This document shows, in pieces, positions 11,647 to 19,739 of a stretch of 54,675 bases of DNA (the stretch's first letter is position 1; each line of letters begins with the position of its first letter). The translations under genes were made by a program, and so were the position numbers. The notes beneath the pieces were generated by a model. The model worked only from the letters and a program-made list of their open reading frames with translations. It was not told the origin of the DNA and did no database searches. The stretch covers positions 1 to 54,675 of the forward strand of contig VGCG01000004.1 in the NCBI GenBank assembly GCA_016870175.1, given 5' to 3'. The DNA is from Alphaproteobacteria bacterium (lineage in GTDB: Bacteria; Pseudomonadota; Alphaproteobacteria; Pelagibacterales; Pelagibacteraceae).

Positions 11647-12108
11647 TTAATTATTAACTAAACCCCAAATATTGATGGTATCAACCCATCCATTCAAATC
11701 GTCAGATTTAATTTTGCACCATTTTTTTTCACATTTTTGAACTACTAATAAGCGTCCTTTTTTTATTTGTGCAATTGGTTTTGAAAATTTTGAGGGTTTT
11801 TTAAATAGAATTTTATCTTGAGTTGCGATGATTGAGTTAGATTGCTGCAATTGTGATATATGTATCCATCCACTATTATTTTTAAAATCTATTATTCTTC
11901 TAAAATTTTCTTTTTTATCAAGTTGTTTTACAGGAAGATTTTTTTTATTATAAATGTACTTAACCTCAAATTCAAAACCTGGGCCATATCGGACATTAAC
12001 TTTATTTTTTTTTAATGAATAAAAAATTTCTTCACAAAAACTATTAGCAGAAAAAAAAAATGAAAAAAAAATTATTAACATACTTTTAAGAATTAGTTGC
12101 ATAAACAT
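11647..12108 (-). CDS. Secreted protein with bacterial SH3-like domains
   Basis: The protein has 153 residues and begins with a hydrophobic signal peptide (about residues 1-24, ending near SANSFCEE), so it should be exported to the periplasm. Two SH3_4-like repeats follow: NVRYGPGFEFEVKYIYNKKNLPVK with GWIHISQL, and a second with KGRLLVVQKCEKKWCKIKSDDLNGWV. Such domains usually bind peptidoglycan or proteins; no catalytic motif is visible. It is the last gene of the minus-strand operon, overlapping the thiF-like gene by 16 bp; starting at the third codon (Met) would reduce the overlap to 10 bp. Its specific role is unknown. Confidence 0.65.
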   Translation of the reverse strand: MFMQLILKSMLIIFFSFFFSANSFCEEIFYSLKKNKVNVRYGPGFEFEVKYIYNKKNLPVKQLDKKENFRRIIDFKNNSGWIHISQLQQSNSIIATQDKILFKKPSKFSKPIAQIKKGRLLVVQKCEKKWCKIKSDDLNGWVDTINIWGLVNN

Positions 12109-12848
12109 TTTTTTTTCTTCATTAATCTTACTTTTCTAAAGTTTAGATTAAGTAAATCTAAAATTAAAATAAAGCCATTAAGATTTTGGCCTATATTTAA
12201 TATCTGTTTTAATACTTCATTAGCTTGCATGGTTCCAACTATTCCAGCTACTGTTCCCAATACTCCATCAAATTCACAATTAAAAATATCATTTGAAATT
12301 TTCTCTTCCTGATAAAAACATCTTAAACATGGACTGTTTTTTTTTAGAAAATTAAATGAAAAAATATGTCCATCAAATTTGCTAATAGCACCTGTTATAA
12401 GATTTTTTTTAAACCTTAAACTAAAATCATTTATTAAAAATTTGGTTTCAAAATTATCAGATCCATCAACTATATATTCATAGTTTTGAATAATTTTACT
12501 AAAGTTTTTATAATTTATTTTTTGCTTATAAATATTAATTTTTACTTGAGAATTTATTAATTTTAATTTTTCTTGCGAAACTTTCACTTTCAATTTTTCT
12601 AAATCTTTTTCATTATAGAGACTCTGTCTATGAATATTAGAGAGGTTTACTAAATCATAATCAATTATACCTATCGTACCAACCCCAGCTCTTGTTAAAA
12701 ATTCCGCTACAGAACAACCTAATCCACCTGCGCCTATAATTAATACTTTGGAATTTAAAATCTTTCTTTGACCAACTATTCCAATATTTTTCAAAACTAT
12801 TTGTCTCGAAAATCTTTCAATTAAAACTTTATTTAGTTCAAAGCTCAT
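12093..12848 (-). CDS. ThiF/MoeB/HesA-family adenylyltransferase
   Basis: E1-like enzymes of this family adenylate the C-terminus of a ubiquitin-like sulfur carrier (MoaD, ThiS). The 251 residues show the ATP site GAGGLGCSVAEFLTRAGVGTIGIIDYDLVNLSNIHRQ, the downstream DGSDNFETKFLINDF with the catalytic-region Asp, and one zinc-type CLRC pair. The second metal-binding pair, usually CxxC, is reduced here to a C-terminal KCLCN. No MoaD, ThiS or other molybdopterin/thiamine gene lies nearby, so whether it serves MoaD, ThiS or another carrier cannot be decided. Four-base overlaps with dut upstream and an overlap with the SH3 gene downstream place it within the ubiE-to-SH3 operon. Confidence 0.8.
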   Translation of the reverse strand: MSFELNKVLIERFSRQIVLKNIGIVGQRKILNSKVLIIGAGGLGCSVAEFLTRAGVGTIGIIDYDLVNLSNIHRQSLYNEKDLEKLKVKVSQEKLKLINSQVKINIYKQKINYKNFSKIIQNYEYIVDGSDNFETKFLINDFSLRFKKNLITGAISKFDGHIFSFNFLKKNSPCLRCFYQEEKISNDIFNCEFDGVLGTVAGIVGTMQANEVLKQILNIGQNLNGFILILDLLNLNFRKVRLMKKKKCLCN

Positions 12849-13282
12849 CTTCCAGTTGAACCAAAACCACCCTCTCCTCTTATCGTTTCAGGTAGATTTT
12901 CAACTTCTTCAAATTGCATTTTGAATACTGGAACTAAAATCATTTGAGCAATTCTATCTTTGTTTTGGATTAAAAATATTTTATTTCCTTGATTGAAAAG
13001 TATTACTTTAATCTCTCCTCGATAATCACTATCTATTGTCCCAGGTGAGTTTAAGACACAGATATTATTTTTAGCCGCTAGTCCAGATCTAGATCTAATT
13101 TGTATTTCAAAATCTTTAGAAAAAGCTACAGAAATTCCAGTTGGTACTAGGCAAGATGAGTTAGGTTTTAATCTTACAGGTTCTTTAAGATACGCCATTA
13201 AATCCACACCGGAGGCCCCATTAGTTTTATAAGTAGGTATTTTGACAGAAGGATATAGTTTTTTAATAAGTACCTTTGTCAT
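12845..13282 (-). CDS. dut: Deoxyuridine 5'-triphosphate nucleotidohydrolase (dUTPase)
   Basis: dUTPase hydrolyses dUTP to dUMP and pyrophosphate, keeping uracil out of DNA and feeding dTMP synthesis. The 145-residue trimeric-type protein has all five motifs: GVDLMAY (1), IRSRSGLAAKN (2), GTIDSDYRGEIKVILFN (3, with the catalytic Asp), DRIAQMILVPV (4) and the C-terminal P-loop-like RGEGGFGSTG (5). It overlaps coaBC by 4 bp upstream and the thiF-like gene by 4 bp downstream. The coaBC-dut pair is a widespread bacterial arrangement. Confidence 0.97.
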   Translation of the reverse strand: MTKVLIKKLYPSVKIPTYKTNGASGVDLMAYLKEPVRLKPNSSCLVPTGISVAFSKDFEIQIRSRSGLAAKNNICVLNSPGTIDSDYRGEIKVILFNQGNKIFLIQNKDRIAQMILVPVFKMQFEEVENLPETIRGEGGFGSTGR

Positions 13283-14487
13283 GAATTTAATTGATTGATT
13301 ATTCTATCAACTATTTCCTCTGATATTTCAGATTTTTTTTTGTAGGTTAGGTTTTCTTTTTTTATTTTTTGGTTTTTATAAAAGATTGTAACTTCATTAA
13401 AATCTGAGTTGAAACCAATTGAATTATTTAATACATCATTAGCAATAATCCAATCACAATTTTTTTCAGATAACTTTTTTTCAGCATTTTTTTCTAGATC
13501 GTTTGTTTCAGCTGCAAATCCGATAGTAAGTTTTGGTCGCATAGAATTATGATTTGAAACATACTTTAATATATCAACATTTTTTTCTAGTTTTAAGTTT
13601 AGCCCATCTCGTTTTTTAATTTTATATTTATACTTCTCAGAGATTTTAAAATCAGCAACGGCAGCTGAAAAAATTGCAACATCAACTGGCAAATTTTTTT
13701 GTGTCTCAGTAAACATTTCATCTGCAGTTTCAACTTTAATTAAATTAATATTTTCATCAACGCTTAGAATTGATGGACCAGAAATAAGAGTTGTTTGAAA
13801 ACCTTTCCTGGAAAGAGAATTTGCAATTTCATAACCCTGTTTGCCACTTGATTTATTGGTTATAAACCTTATTGGATCAATATATTCATACGTTGGACCA
13901 GCAGTAACCAAGGCTTTAAATTTTTTATTTTTATTTTTTTCAAAAAAATATCTATTAATTTCATCCACAATTTTTGAAGGATCTGACATTTTACCTCTAC
14001 CATATTCTCCACATGCCATTTCTCCTATTTCTGGTCCAATAATTTTATATCCATAATGTTTTAATTTTTCGGTATTTTGCTTGGTAGATGAATGTTCCCA
14101 CATTCTTACATTCATAGCTGGCACTAAATACACTTGCTTATTTGATGCAAGAATTACCGTAGAAGCTAAGTCATCAGACGATCCTTGAGCTAATTTTGAG
14201 ATAGTATTTGCAGTTGCAGGAGCAGTAATAATCACATCTGCCCATCTTGAAAGAGCGATATGACTCATTTCTGTCTCATTTTCTACATTAAAAAGATCAT
14301 CATATACTTTTCCTTTTGATAAAGATGCTACAGAAAGAGGTGTAATAAACTCTTTGGCACTCTTGGTTAAAATGGTTTTGATTTCATAATTATTTTTTTT
14401 TAGTAATCTTATTGTTTCAAGTGATTTATATGCAGAGATGCCACCGCATATTATAAATAATATTTTTTTATTAGATAAATTTTTCAT
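13279..14487 (-). CDS. coaBC: Bifunctional phosphopantothenoylcysteine decarboxylase / phosphopantothenate-cysteine ligase
   Basis: CoaBC performs two consecutive steps of coenzyme A synthesis: CTP-dependent coupling of cysteine to 4'-phosphopantothenate and FMN-dependent decarboxylation to 4'-phosphopantetheine. The 402 residues hold the N-terminal flavoprotein domain (GGISAYKSLETIRLLKK, PAMNVRMWEH, and the active loop ACGEYGRGKM with its Cys). The C-terminal synthetase domain has VTAGPTYEYIDPIRFITNKSSGKQG at its start and KKRDGLNLKLEKNVDIL. The start MKNLSNKKILFIICGG fits. It is 8 bp after ubiB and overlaps dut by 4 bp. Confidence 0.97.
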   Translation of the reverse strand: MKNLSNKKILFIICGGISAYKSLETIRLLKKNNYEIKTILTKSAKEFITPLSVASLSKGKVYDDLFNVENETEMSHIALSRWADVIITAPATANTISKLAQGSSDDLASTVILASNKQVYLVPAMNVRMWEHSSTKQNTEKLKHYGYKIIGPEIGEMACGEYGRGKMSDPSKIVDEINRYFFEKNKNKKFKALVTAGPTYEYIDPIRFITNKSSGKQGYEIANSLSRKGFQTTLISGPSILSVDENINLIKVETADEMFTETQKNLPVDVAIFSAAVADFKISEKYKYKIKKRDGLNLKLEKNVDILKYVSNHNSMRPKLTIGFAAETNDLEKNAEKKLSEKNCDWIIANDVLNNSIGFNSDFNEVTIFYKNQKIKKENLTYKKKSEISEEIVDRIINQLNS

Positions 14488-14495
14488 TTTGAGAA

Positions 14496-16076
14496 TTAAA
14501 ATACTAATAGTCCGAAAATTACAAGAATTAATAAACCAATAATAGATTGATTTCTAAAAGCAATTATTTCAGTTTTTTTATTATTTAGAGCGGTATAAGA
14601 ATTAGAATTTTGAGGAATTTGTCCACTTGCTAAAAATGTTAATGCTTGATTTGCTTTATCCATGATTTCAGGAAAGTCTGGTAGTTTTTTCATAACTTCA
14701 GTAGTTTTGGAGATTGTTTCGTTTAATGTATTAATTGGATTTTTGTTTTCTCTTAACCAGTTTTCAAGTACAGGTTTAGATGTGATCCAGATGTTTGTAT
14801 CGGGATTTAATCTTCTTGCTACTCCTTCTACTACTACCATTGTTTTTTGCAACATTAAAAGCTGAGGCTGTGTTTGCATATTAAATTTTTCTGTAACATC
14901 AAACAATTGTTTTAATAATTTTCCTCCAGAAATATCTTTTACGGCTTGACCAAAAATTGGCTCTCCAATTGACCTCAACGCTTGTGCAAGATCATCGATA
15001 GAGACTTCTTTAGGCACTAAACCTGCAAGTAGATGAACTTCAGCAACTTTTTTATAATCTCTTTGAATAAATCCAAATAATATTTCTGCTAAAAATCTTT
15101 TACTTATTTTATCGAGACGACCCATTATACCAAAGTCTATTGGCACAATTTGACCATTCGAATCAATAAAAATATTTCCTTGATGCATGTCAGCATGAAA
15201 AAAACCATCTCTTACTGCATGTCTTAAAAAATGTTGTATAATTTCTTCAGCTATAGTGTTGGTATCTAAATTCTTTTTTTTTAATTCTTCGGTTTCTCTA
15301 ATTGAGACACCATCGATCCAATCAAGTGTCATGACACTTTCACTAGTAAAATTCCAGTAAATTTTAGGAACTCTAAAACCCGCATCATTCTTAGTATTTT
15401 CGGCGTATTCACTAGCCGCGGCCGCTTCAAACCTTAAATCCATTTCAAGATTAGTTATTTCTTTTAATAAAAAAATAACTTCAATTAATTTTAATCTTCT
15501 TGTTTTTTTGATAAATGACTCAATAAAGTAAGCAAATAACATCAATGCATCTATCTCTTCATTAAAAATTTTTTTAATATTTGGTCTTAAAATTTTAATT
15601 GCAACATCTTTAATTATTCCATTGTCTTTAATCTGGGCTTTATGAACTTGAGCTATTGAAGCAGCAGCAATTGGTTCGCTTAAATTAATTATAGAATTAT
15701 AGGAGTTTTGACCAAGGTTTTGTTTGATAATTTCTTTTGCCTCGTAAATTGAAAATGGAGGTAATCGATCTTGCAAGTTCTCTAAATTTTTTGATAAATT
15801 TTCGCCAATTATATCAGGTCGAGTTGCCAAAAACTGTCCCAGTTTTATGAATGTAGTTCCCATAGACTGAAGCGAGCTTGAAAGTTTTTCACCTTCAGTT
15901 TTGTTTAAATCACAGTCTTTTTTTTCAAAAAAAGAAGTAGATAATAATTTAAATAAAATAGTTATCGAAATTGGTAATTTTTGAAAGTTTGATATAATAT
16001 TTATAATATCTGATTTTCCAACTTTTCTTCCTAATTTAAATAATATATATAATTTTTTAAACACTAAAACTTCCAT
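14496..16076 (-). CDS. ubiB: UbiB-family ABC1-type protein kinase-like/ATPase, ubiquinone synthesis
   Basis: UbiB (COQ8 family) is an atypical kinase-like ATPase needed for efficient coenzyme Q synthesis. The 526-residue protein contains the family KxGQ motif (TFIKLGQFLATRPDIIG), the alanine-rich nucleotide loop PIAAASIAQVHKA, the catalytic-loop-like FFHADMHQGNIFID and the metal-binding DFGIMGRLD. A hydrophobic C-terminal helix (IIGLLILVIFGLLVF) anchors it in the membrane, as known for UbiB. It overlaps ubiE by 13 bp, and the ubiE-ubiB pair supports a role in ubiquinone synthesis. Confidence 0.95.
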   Translation of the reverse strand: MEVLVFKKLYILFKLGRKVGKSDIINIISNFQKLPISITILFKLLSTSFFEKKDCDLNKTEGEKLSSSLQSMGTTFIKLGQFLATRPDIIGENLSKNLENLQDRLPPFSIYEAKEIIKQNLGQNSYNSIINLSEPIAAASIAQVHKAQIKDNGIIKDVAIKILRPNIKKIFNEEIDALMLFAYFIESFIKKTRRLKLIEVIFLLKEITNLEMDLRFEAAAASEYAENTKNDAGFRVPKIYWNFTSESVMTLDWIDGVSIRETEELKKKNLDTNTIAEEIIQHFLRHAVRDGFFHADMHQGNIFIDSNGQIVPIDFGIMGRLDKISKRFLAEILFGFIQRDYKKVAEVHLLAGLVPKEVSIDDLAQALRSIGEPIFGQAVKDISGGKLLKQLFDVTEKFNMQTQPQLLMLQKTMVVVEGVARRLNPDTNIWITSKPVLENWLRENKNPINTLNETISKTTEVMKKLPDFPEIMDKANQALTFLASGQIPQNSNSYTALNNKKTEIIAFRNQSIIGLLILVIFGLLVF

Positions 16077-16771
16077 CCACTATGTATAGAAACTAATCCA
16101 CCACTTAAGTTTCTAAATGAACATTTTTTAAAATTACTTTTTTGCATTAATATAATAAGTTCTTCTTGATTAATAAAATCTTCAATACTATTAATTAAAT
16201 ATTTATAAGGTTGACTATTACCAGTTATAAATTTTCCAACTAAAGGAATAATCTTAGAGTAGTTTTTGTAAATAAAATTTAAATTAGAATTTTGTATTTT
16301 TGAAAATTCTAAACATAAATATCTTCCCCCAGGTTTTAAAACTCGATATGCCTCCGTTAGAGCTTGATTTAAATTTTTTACATTTCTTAAACCAAAGCTA
16401 ATAGTATAGTAATCAAATGAATTATCATTAAAAGGGAGATTTTCAGCGTTGGAAATTTTCCATTGAATATTTTTATAATTAGATAATTTTTGTTTGGCCT
16501 TATTTATCATGTTACGGTTTGGGTCTACACATGTAACTTGACAAGTCTTTTTAGTATTATCTAAAAAAAGTTTTCCTATATCCCCTGTACCGCACGCGAC
16601 ATCAATTAATTTTTTATTCAAAGAAGATGGGTTCATAATATTTATGAGAGTTTTTTTCCAGATTTTATGAATACCTAATGAAATAAAATCATTCATTAGA
16701 TCATATTTATCGTAGACCTGGTTAAATACATTTTGCACTAATCCTTTTTTATTTTGAAGATGTTGTTGCAT
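16064..16771 (-). CDS. ubiE: Ubiquinone/menaquinone C-methyltransferase UbiE
   Basis: UbiE is a SAM-dependent methyltransferase that C-methylates the quinone ring. The methyltransferase core shows motif I DVACGTGDIGKLFL, then VTCVDPNRNMINKAKQ, NAENLPFNDNSFDYYTISFGLRNV and EAYRVLKPGGRYLCLEFSK, all UbiE signatures. I chose the ATG at 16771 (MQQHLQNKKGLVQNVFNQVYDKYDLMND), giving 235 residues. The frame is open further to 16864, but that extension would overlap the start of mutM on the other strand and has no family match. The mutM start lies 31 bp away, divergently. Confidence 0.95.
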   Translation of the reverse strand: MQQHLQNKKGLVQNVFNQVYDKYDLMNDFISLGIHKIWKKTLINIMNPSSLNKKLIDVACGTGDIGKLFLDNTKKTCQVTCVDPNRNMINKAKQKLSNYKNIQWKISNAENLPFNDNSFDYYTISFGLRNVKNLNQALTEAYRVLKPGGRYLCLEFSKIQNSNLNFIYKNYSKIIPLVGKFITGNSQPYKYLINSIEDFINQEELIILMQKSNFKKCSFRNLSGGLVSIHSGWKF

Positions 16772-16802
16772 AAATTTTTTTTTATTATCAATATAGTGAC
16801 AA

Positions 16803-17666
16803 ATGCCAGAATTACCAGAAGTAGAAATTGTTAGACAATCTCTTAATAAGAAAATAAAACACAAAAAGATTTTGAGAGTAATTATAAGAAATAGAAATTT
16901 AAGATTTAAAATACCATTAAATTTTGAGAGTTATTTAAAAAAAAAAAAAATAATCAAGGTAGATAGATATTCAAAATACTTAATTTTAAATATTTCTGAC
17001 AATAGTTTTTGCATGATTCATTTAGGAATGTCAGGAACTATTCACATAATAGATAAAAAAAAATTATCAAGACTTACAAATACTAGTTTTTACAAATCAC
17101 CATTTTTACCCAAAAAGCATAATCACGTGGAAATTATATTTAATAATTTTAGAGTAATTTATAATGATCCAAGGCGTTTTGGTTTTATTCAAATTATTAA
17201 AAATAAAGAAGAACTAAAAAAAAGATTTAAATATTTAGGTCCAGAACCTTTTGATAATAAATTTAATACAGATTATGTTTATAATTATTTTAATAAAAGA
17301 AAAAAAAATATTAAAAATTTTTTAATTGATCAAAATTTTGTTTCAGGTATTGGAAATATTTATGCAAACGAAATTTTATTTTTAAGCAAAATAAATCCTT
17401 CAAAGAATGCAAATTTGTTAAGTAAACCAGATTGTAATAGAATTATTTATTATTCTAGAAAAGTTTTATTAAAAGCTATTGAAAAAGGTGGATCAAGTAT
17501 ACAAAATTTTAAAAATACATCTGGCGTTGAGGGAAACTTTCAAAAAAATTTTAATGTTTATCAAAGAGAGGGATTAGTTTGTAAAACTAACGGATGTACT
17601 AATTTAATTTCAAAAAATATTATTTCAAAAAGATCAACTTTTTTTTGTAATTCTTGTCAAAAATAA
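16803..17666 (+). CDS. mutM: Formamidopyrimidine-DNA glycosylase (Fpg/MutM)
   Basis: MutM excises 8-oxoguanine and other oxidised purines and cleaves the abasic site by beta,delta-elimination. The N-terminus PELPEVE gives the catalytic Pro2 and Glu3 after Met removal. The middle region has the MIHLGMSG and NDPRRFGF motifs, the H2TH region has DQNFVSGIGNIYANEILF, and the C-terminal zinc finger is VCKTNGC...RSTFFCNSCQ. The first Cys pair is spaced C-x4-C, where C-x2-C is usual. At 287 residues the length is normal. Divergent from ubiE and followed by rpsT, a gene order shared with other alphaproteobacteria. Confidence 0.95.
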   Translation: MPELPEVEIVRQSLNKKIKHKKILRVIIRNRNLRFKIPLNFESYLKKKKIIKVDRYSKYLILNISDNSFCMIHLGMSGTIHIIDKKKLSRLTNTSFYKSPFLPKKHNHVEIIFNNFRVIYNDPRRFGFIQIIKNKEELKKRFKYLGPEPFDNKFNTDYVYNYFNKRKKNIKNFLIDQNFVSGIGNIYANEILFLSKINPSKNANLLSKPDCNRIIYYSRKVLLKAIEKGGSSIQNFKNTSGVEGNFQKNFNVYQREGLVCKTNGCTNLISKNIISKRSTFFCNSCQK

Positions 17667-17717
17667 TTAATTATTTGATTGACCGAAATAAATTCTCAAG
17701 TTATACCCCCTGCTATT

Positions 17718-17978
17718 ATGGCGAACACCAAATCAGCAATTAAAACAATTAGAAAAATAGCTAAGCAGACAATTGTTAATAAAGTAAGGAAAAGTAGATA
17801 TAAAAATGCTTTAAAAAAAATGAAAGTTTTAATTGAGTCCAAAAAAAAGGATGAAGCTTTAAAATTTTTACCAAGCTTCAATTCAGAGCTTATGAAGATT
17901 GCTAAAACAGGTATTATAAAAAAAAAAAACGCTTCTAGGAATATTTCTAGAATTACAAAAAAAATTTTTGCGATATAG
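17718..17978 (+). CDS. rpsT: 30S ribosomal protein S20
   Basis: S20 is a primary 16S rRNA-binding protein of three helices. I start it at the ATG at 17718 (MANTKSAIKTIRKIAKQTIVNKVRKSRYK), giving 86 residues, close to the family length; the frame is open to a TTG at 17679 but those 13 residues match nothing. Family marks are the N-terminal ANTKSA and the basic helices. No strong Shine-Dalgarno is visible before 17718. The gene ends about 340 bp before dnaA. Confidence 0.93.
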   Translation: MANTKSAIKTIRKIAKQTIVNKVRKSRYKNALKKMKVLIESKKKDEALKFLPSFNSELMKIAKTGIIKKKNASRNISRITKKIFAI

Positions 17979-18057
17979 TTTCTAAATTTAAGTCGCTTAT
18001 TAAAATACAACTTATAAAGGTAAGAAATTTCAACTCTTAAATATACCTGATATATAA

Positions 18058-18105
18058 TTTTTTTTTATTTACTCGCTATATATAGACTTAGTAAATAAAA
18101 AAAAA
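18058..18105. terminator. Perfect 16-bp inverted repeat, likely rpsT terminator
   Basis: The left arm 18058-18073 (T9-A-TTT-ACT) and the right arm 18090-18105 (AGT-AAA-T-A9) are exact reverse complements. They enclose a 16-nt loop that itself contains the palindrome CTATATATAG (18076-18085). The arm ends are T/A runs, which would act as a U-tract only on the minus strand; on the plus strand the stem is followed by A residues. It could terminate, be cruciform-forming or mark a binding site in the rpsT-dnaA spacer. It contains few G/C pairs. Confidence 0.35.
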
Positions 18106-18120
18106 AAAATTCAATTATAA

Positions 18121-18256
18121 ATTTTATTTTTTAAATTTTAATTTTAAAATTGTGTGAGAAATTTCAATCTATGATTTTATTAATTAAATTTTTATTTTCC
18201 CTCCTAATTTGTAATTATAAAAAAAATTACAATCTGAGATTTTATTTTTTAAATTT
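18121..18256. repeat. Three copies of an 18-bp A/T repeat in the spacer before dnaA
   Basis: ATTTTATTTTTTAAATTT occurs exactly at 18121-18138 and 18239-18256, with a two-mismatch copy at 18174-18191. For the last two copies the similarity extends leftward by 9 bases (CAATCT plus three), giving 27-bp repeats with four mismatches, 65 bp apart. A separate 8-bp inverted repeat (TTGTAATT at 18209-18216, AATTACAA at 18225-18232) lies between them. The rest of the 17979-18320 spacer is A/T-rich and shows no gene. No TTATCCACA-type DnaA box was found. Confidence 0.5.
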
Positions 18257-18320
18257 ATTTTTTTTATAATTTCTTGCAAAATTTAAAAATTGGGTCTAAT
18301 AAATATTTCTCAAAAAATTT

Positions 18321-19739
18321 ATGAATAACTCAATAAATAATAATTTAAATTCACTTAAAGTAGCGGATTTTGATTGGAATATTATTCAAACAGATTTAAA
18401 AAACAAATTAGGGATAAATATTTATGAAAGCTGGCTTAAAAAAATAAGTTTTTTAGATGAATTTAATAATTATATTCTTCTGTCAGTTCCTACAAGATTC
18501 ATTCGCGATTGGATTACATCAAGATATTTAGATCAAATTTTACAAATAATAAAAAAATATAAAAAAGATATTATTAGAATAGAGTTCAAAATTTCTGAGC
18601 AAAACTCACCTGCTAATAATTTTGAAAAAATTAATTTAAAAACAATAGATAGTAGTGAAAATATTGCGTTTATTAAAGACTCCTATTTACAATATAACAG
18701 AATTGACCCTAACAAGAGATTTGACAATTTCATAACTGGATCAAGTAATAAACTAGCATATGAAGCGTCATTAAAAGTTGTAGAGGATACGTCTCATTAC
18801 AATCCACTTTATATTTATAGTGGTGTTGGAATGGGTAAGACTCATCTTTTAAATGCCATTGGTTTTGAATTAAAAAAAAATAGCAAAGTAATGTTTATTT
18901 CAGCTGAACGTTTTATGTATCAATTTGTTAAATCAATAAAATCAAATGATATGGTTAAGTTTAAAGATTATTTTAGAAATACTGATGTTTTGTTAATAGA
19001 CGATATTCAGTTTATTAGTGGTAAAGAAGCAATGCAGGAGGAGTTTTTTCATACATTTAATGCGTTGTTGGACAAAGGTTCACAAATAATTGTATCTGCC
19101 GATAGGGCGCCTAATAAATTATCAAGAATTCAAGATCGAATTAAATCGAGATTTTCGGGAGGTTTAGTAGTTGATATCCAAAACCCTGATAACGATTTAA
19201 GAAAAAAAATTGTTGAGAGTAAAGTTGAAGATTTTAATAGTTTAAATTCTGACCAATTTAAAATTTCTAGAGAAATTCAGGACTTTATAAGCAACGAGAT
19301 AAAAGCAAGCGTAAGGGAATTAGTTGGAGCGATAAATCGAATAATCTCATTTTCAAGAATTTATAACAAGGTGCCAAATTTAACTGAAACTAAAATAATA
19401 CTTAGGGATTTATTAAATTTAGGTGAAAATAAAGTTACAATCGATTTGATACAAACTTTAGTTTGTAAATACTTTAAAATTAGTAAAAACGAAATGTTGT
19501 CTTCAAGAAGATCTAGGTATCTTGTTAGACCAAGGCAAATAGCTATCTATCTAACTAAAATTTTAACTTCTAAATCCTTGCCAGAGATAGGTCGAGAATT
19601 TTCTAACAGAGATCATACTACCATCATACACTCAGTTAAAACGATTGAAAAATTAAAAGAACGTAATCTTGATATGGTTGATAGTATTAATAATTTAAAA
19701 AACCAAATACTTTATAATAATAAAGAAAATGAAATTTAA
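18321..19739 (+). CDS. dnaA: Chromosomal replication initiator protein DnaA
   Basis: DnaA is the AAA+ ATPase that binds DnaA boxes and opens the origin. The 472 residues show the four domains. Domain I (about 1-90) includes ESWLKKISFL, and domain II is a short linker. The AAA+ core has Walker A GVGMGKTH (168-175), Walker B LLIDDIQF and the sensor/arginine-finger region NKLSRIQDRIKSRFSGGL. Domain IV contains the DnaA signature RDHTTIIHSVKTIEKL. The ATG at 18321 fits the domain I start. The last 11 bases overlap dnaN, so the pair is translationally coupled. Confidence 0.98.
   Translation: MNNSINNNLNSLKVADFDWNIIQTDLKNKLGINIYESWLKKISFLDEFNNYILLSVPTRFIRDWITSRYLDQILQIIKKYKKDIIRIEFKISEQNSPANNFEKINLKTIDSSENIAFIKDSYLQYNRIDPNKRFDNFITGSSNKLAYEASLKVVEDTSHYNPLYIYSGVGMGKTHLLNAIGFELKKNSKVMFISAERFMYQFVKSIKSNDMVKFKDYFRNTDVLLIDDIQFISGKEAMQEEFFHTFNALLDKGSQIIVSADRAPNKLSRIQDRIKSRFSGGLVVDIQNPDNDLRKKIVESKVEDFNSLNSDQFKISREIQDFISNEIKASVRELVGAINRIISFSRIYNKVPNLTETKIILRDLLNLGENKVTIDLIQTLVCKYFKISKNEMLSSRRSRYLVRPRQIAIYLTKILTSKSLPEIGREFSNRDHTTIIHSVKTIEKLKERNLDMVDSINNLKNQILYNNKENEI

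Noticed and set aside
16772..16864. Longer N-terminus for UbiE
   Set aside because: The extra 31 codons overlap the start of mutM on the opposite strand and do not resemble the family N-terminus.
17679..17717. TTG start for S20
   Set aside because: The 13 extra residues do not match S20, whose N-terminus MANTKSA is at 17718.
17979..18320. Replication origin next to dnaA
   Set aside because: The spacer is A/T-rich and repetitive, but I found no TTATCCACA-type DnaA box, and alphaproteobacterial origins are often not beside dnaA. Only the repeats are reported.
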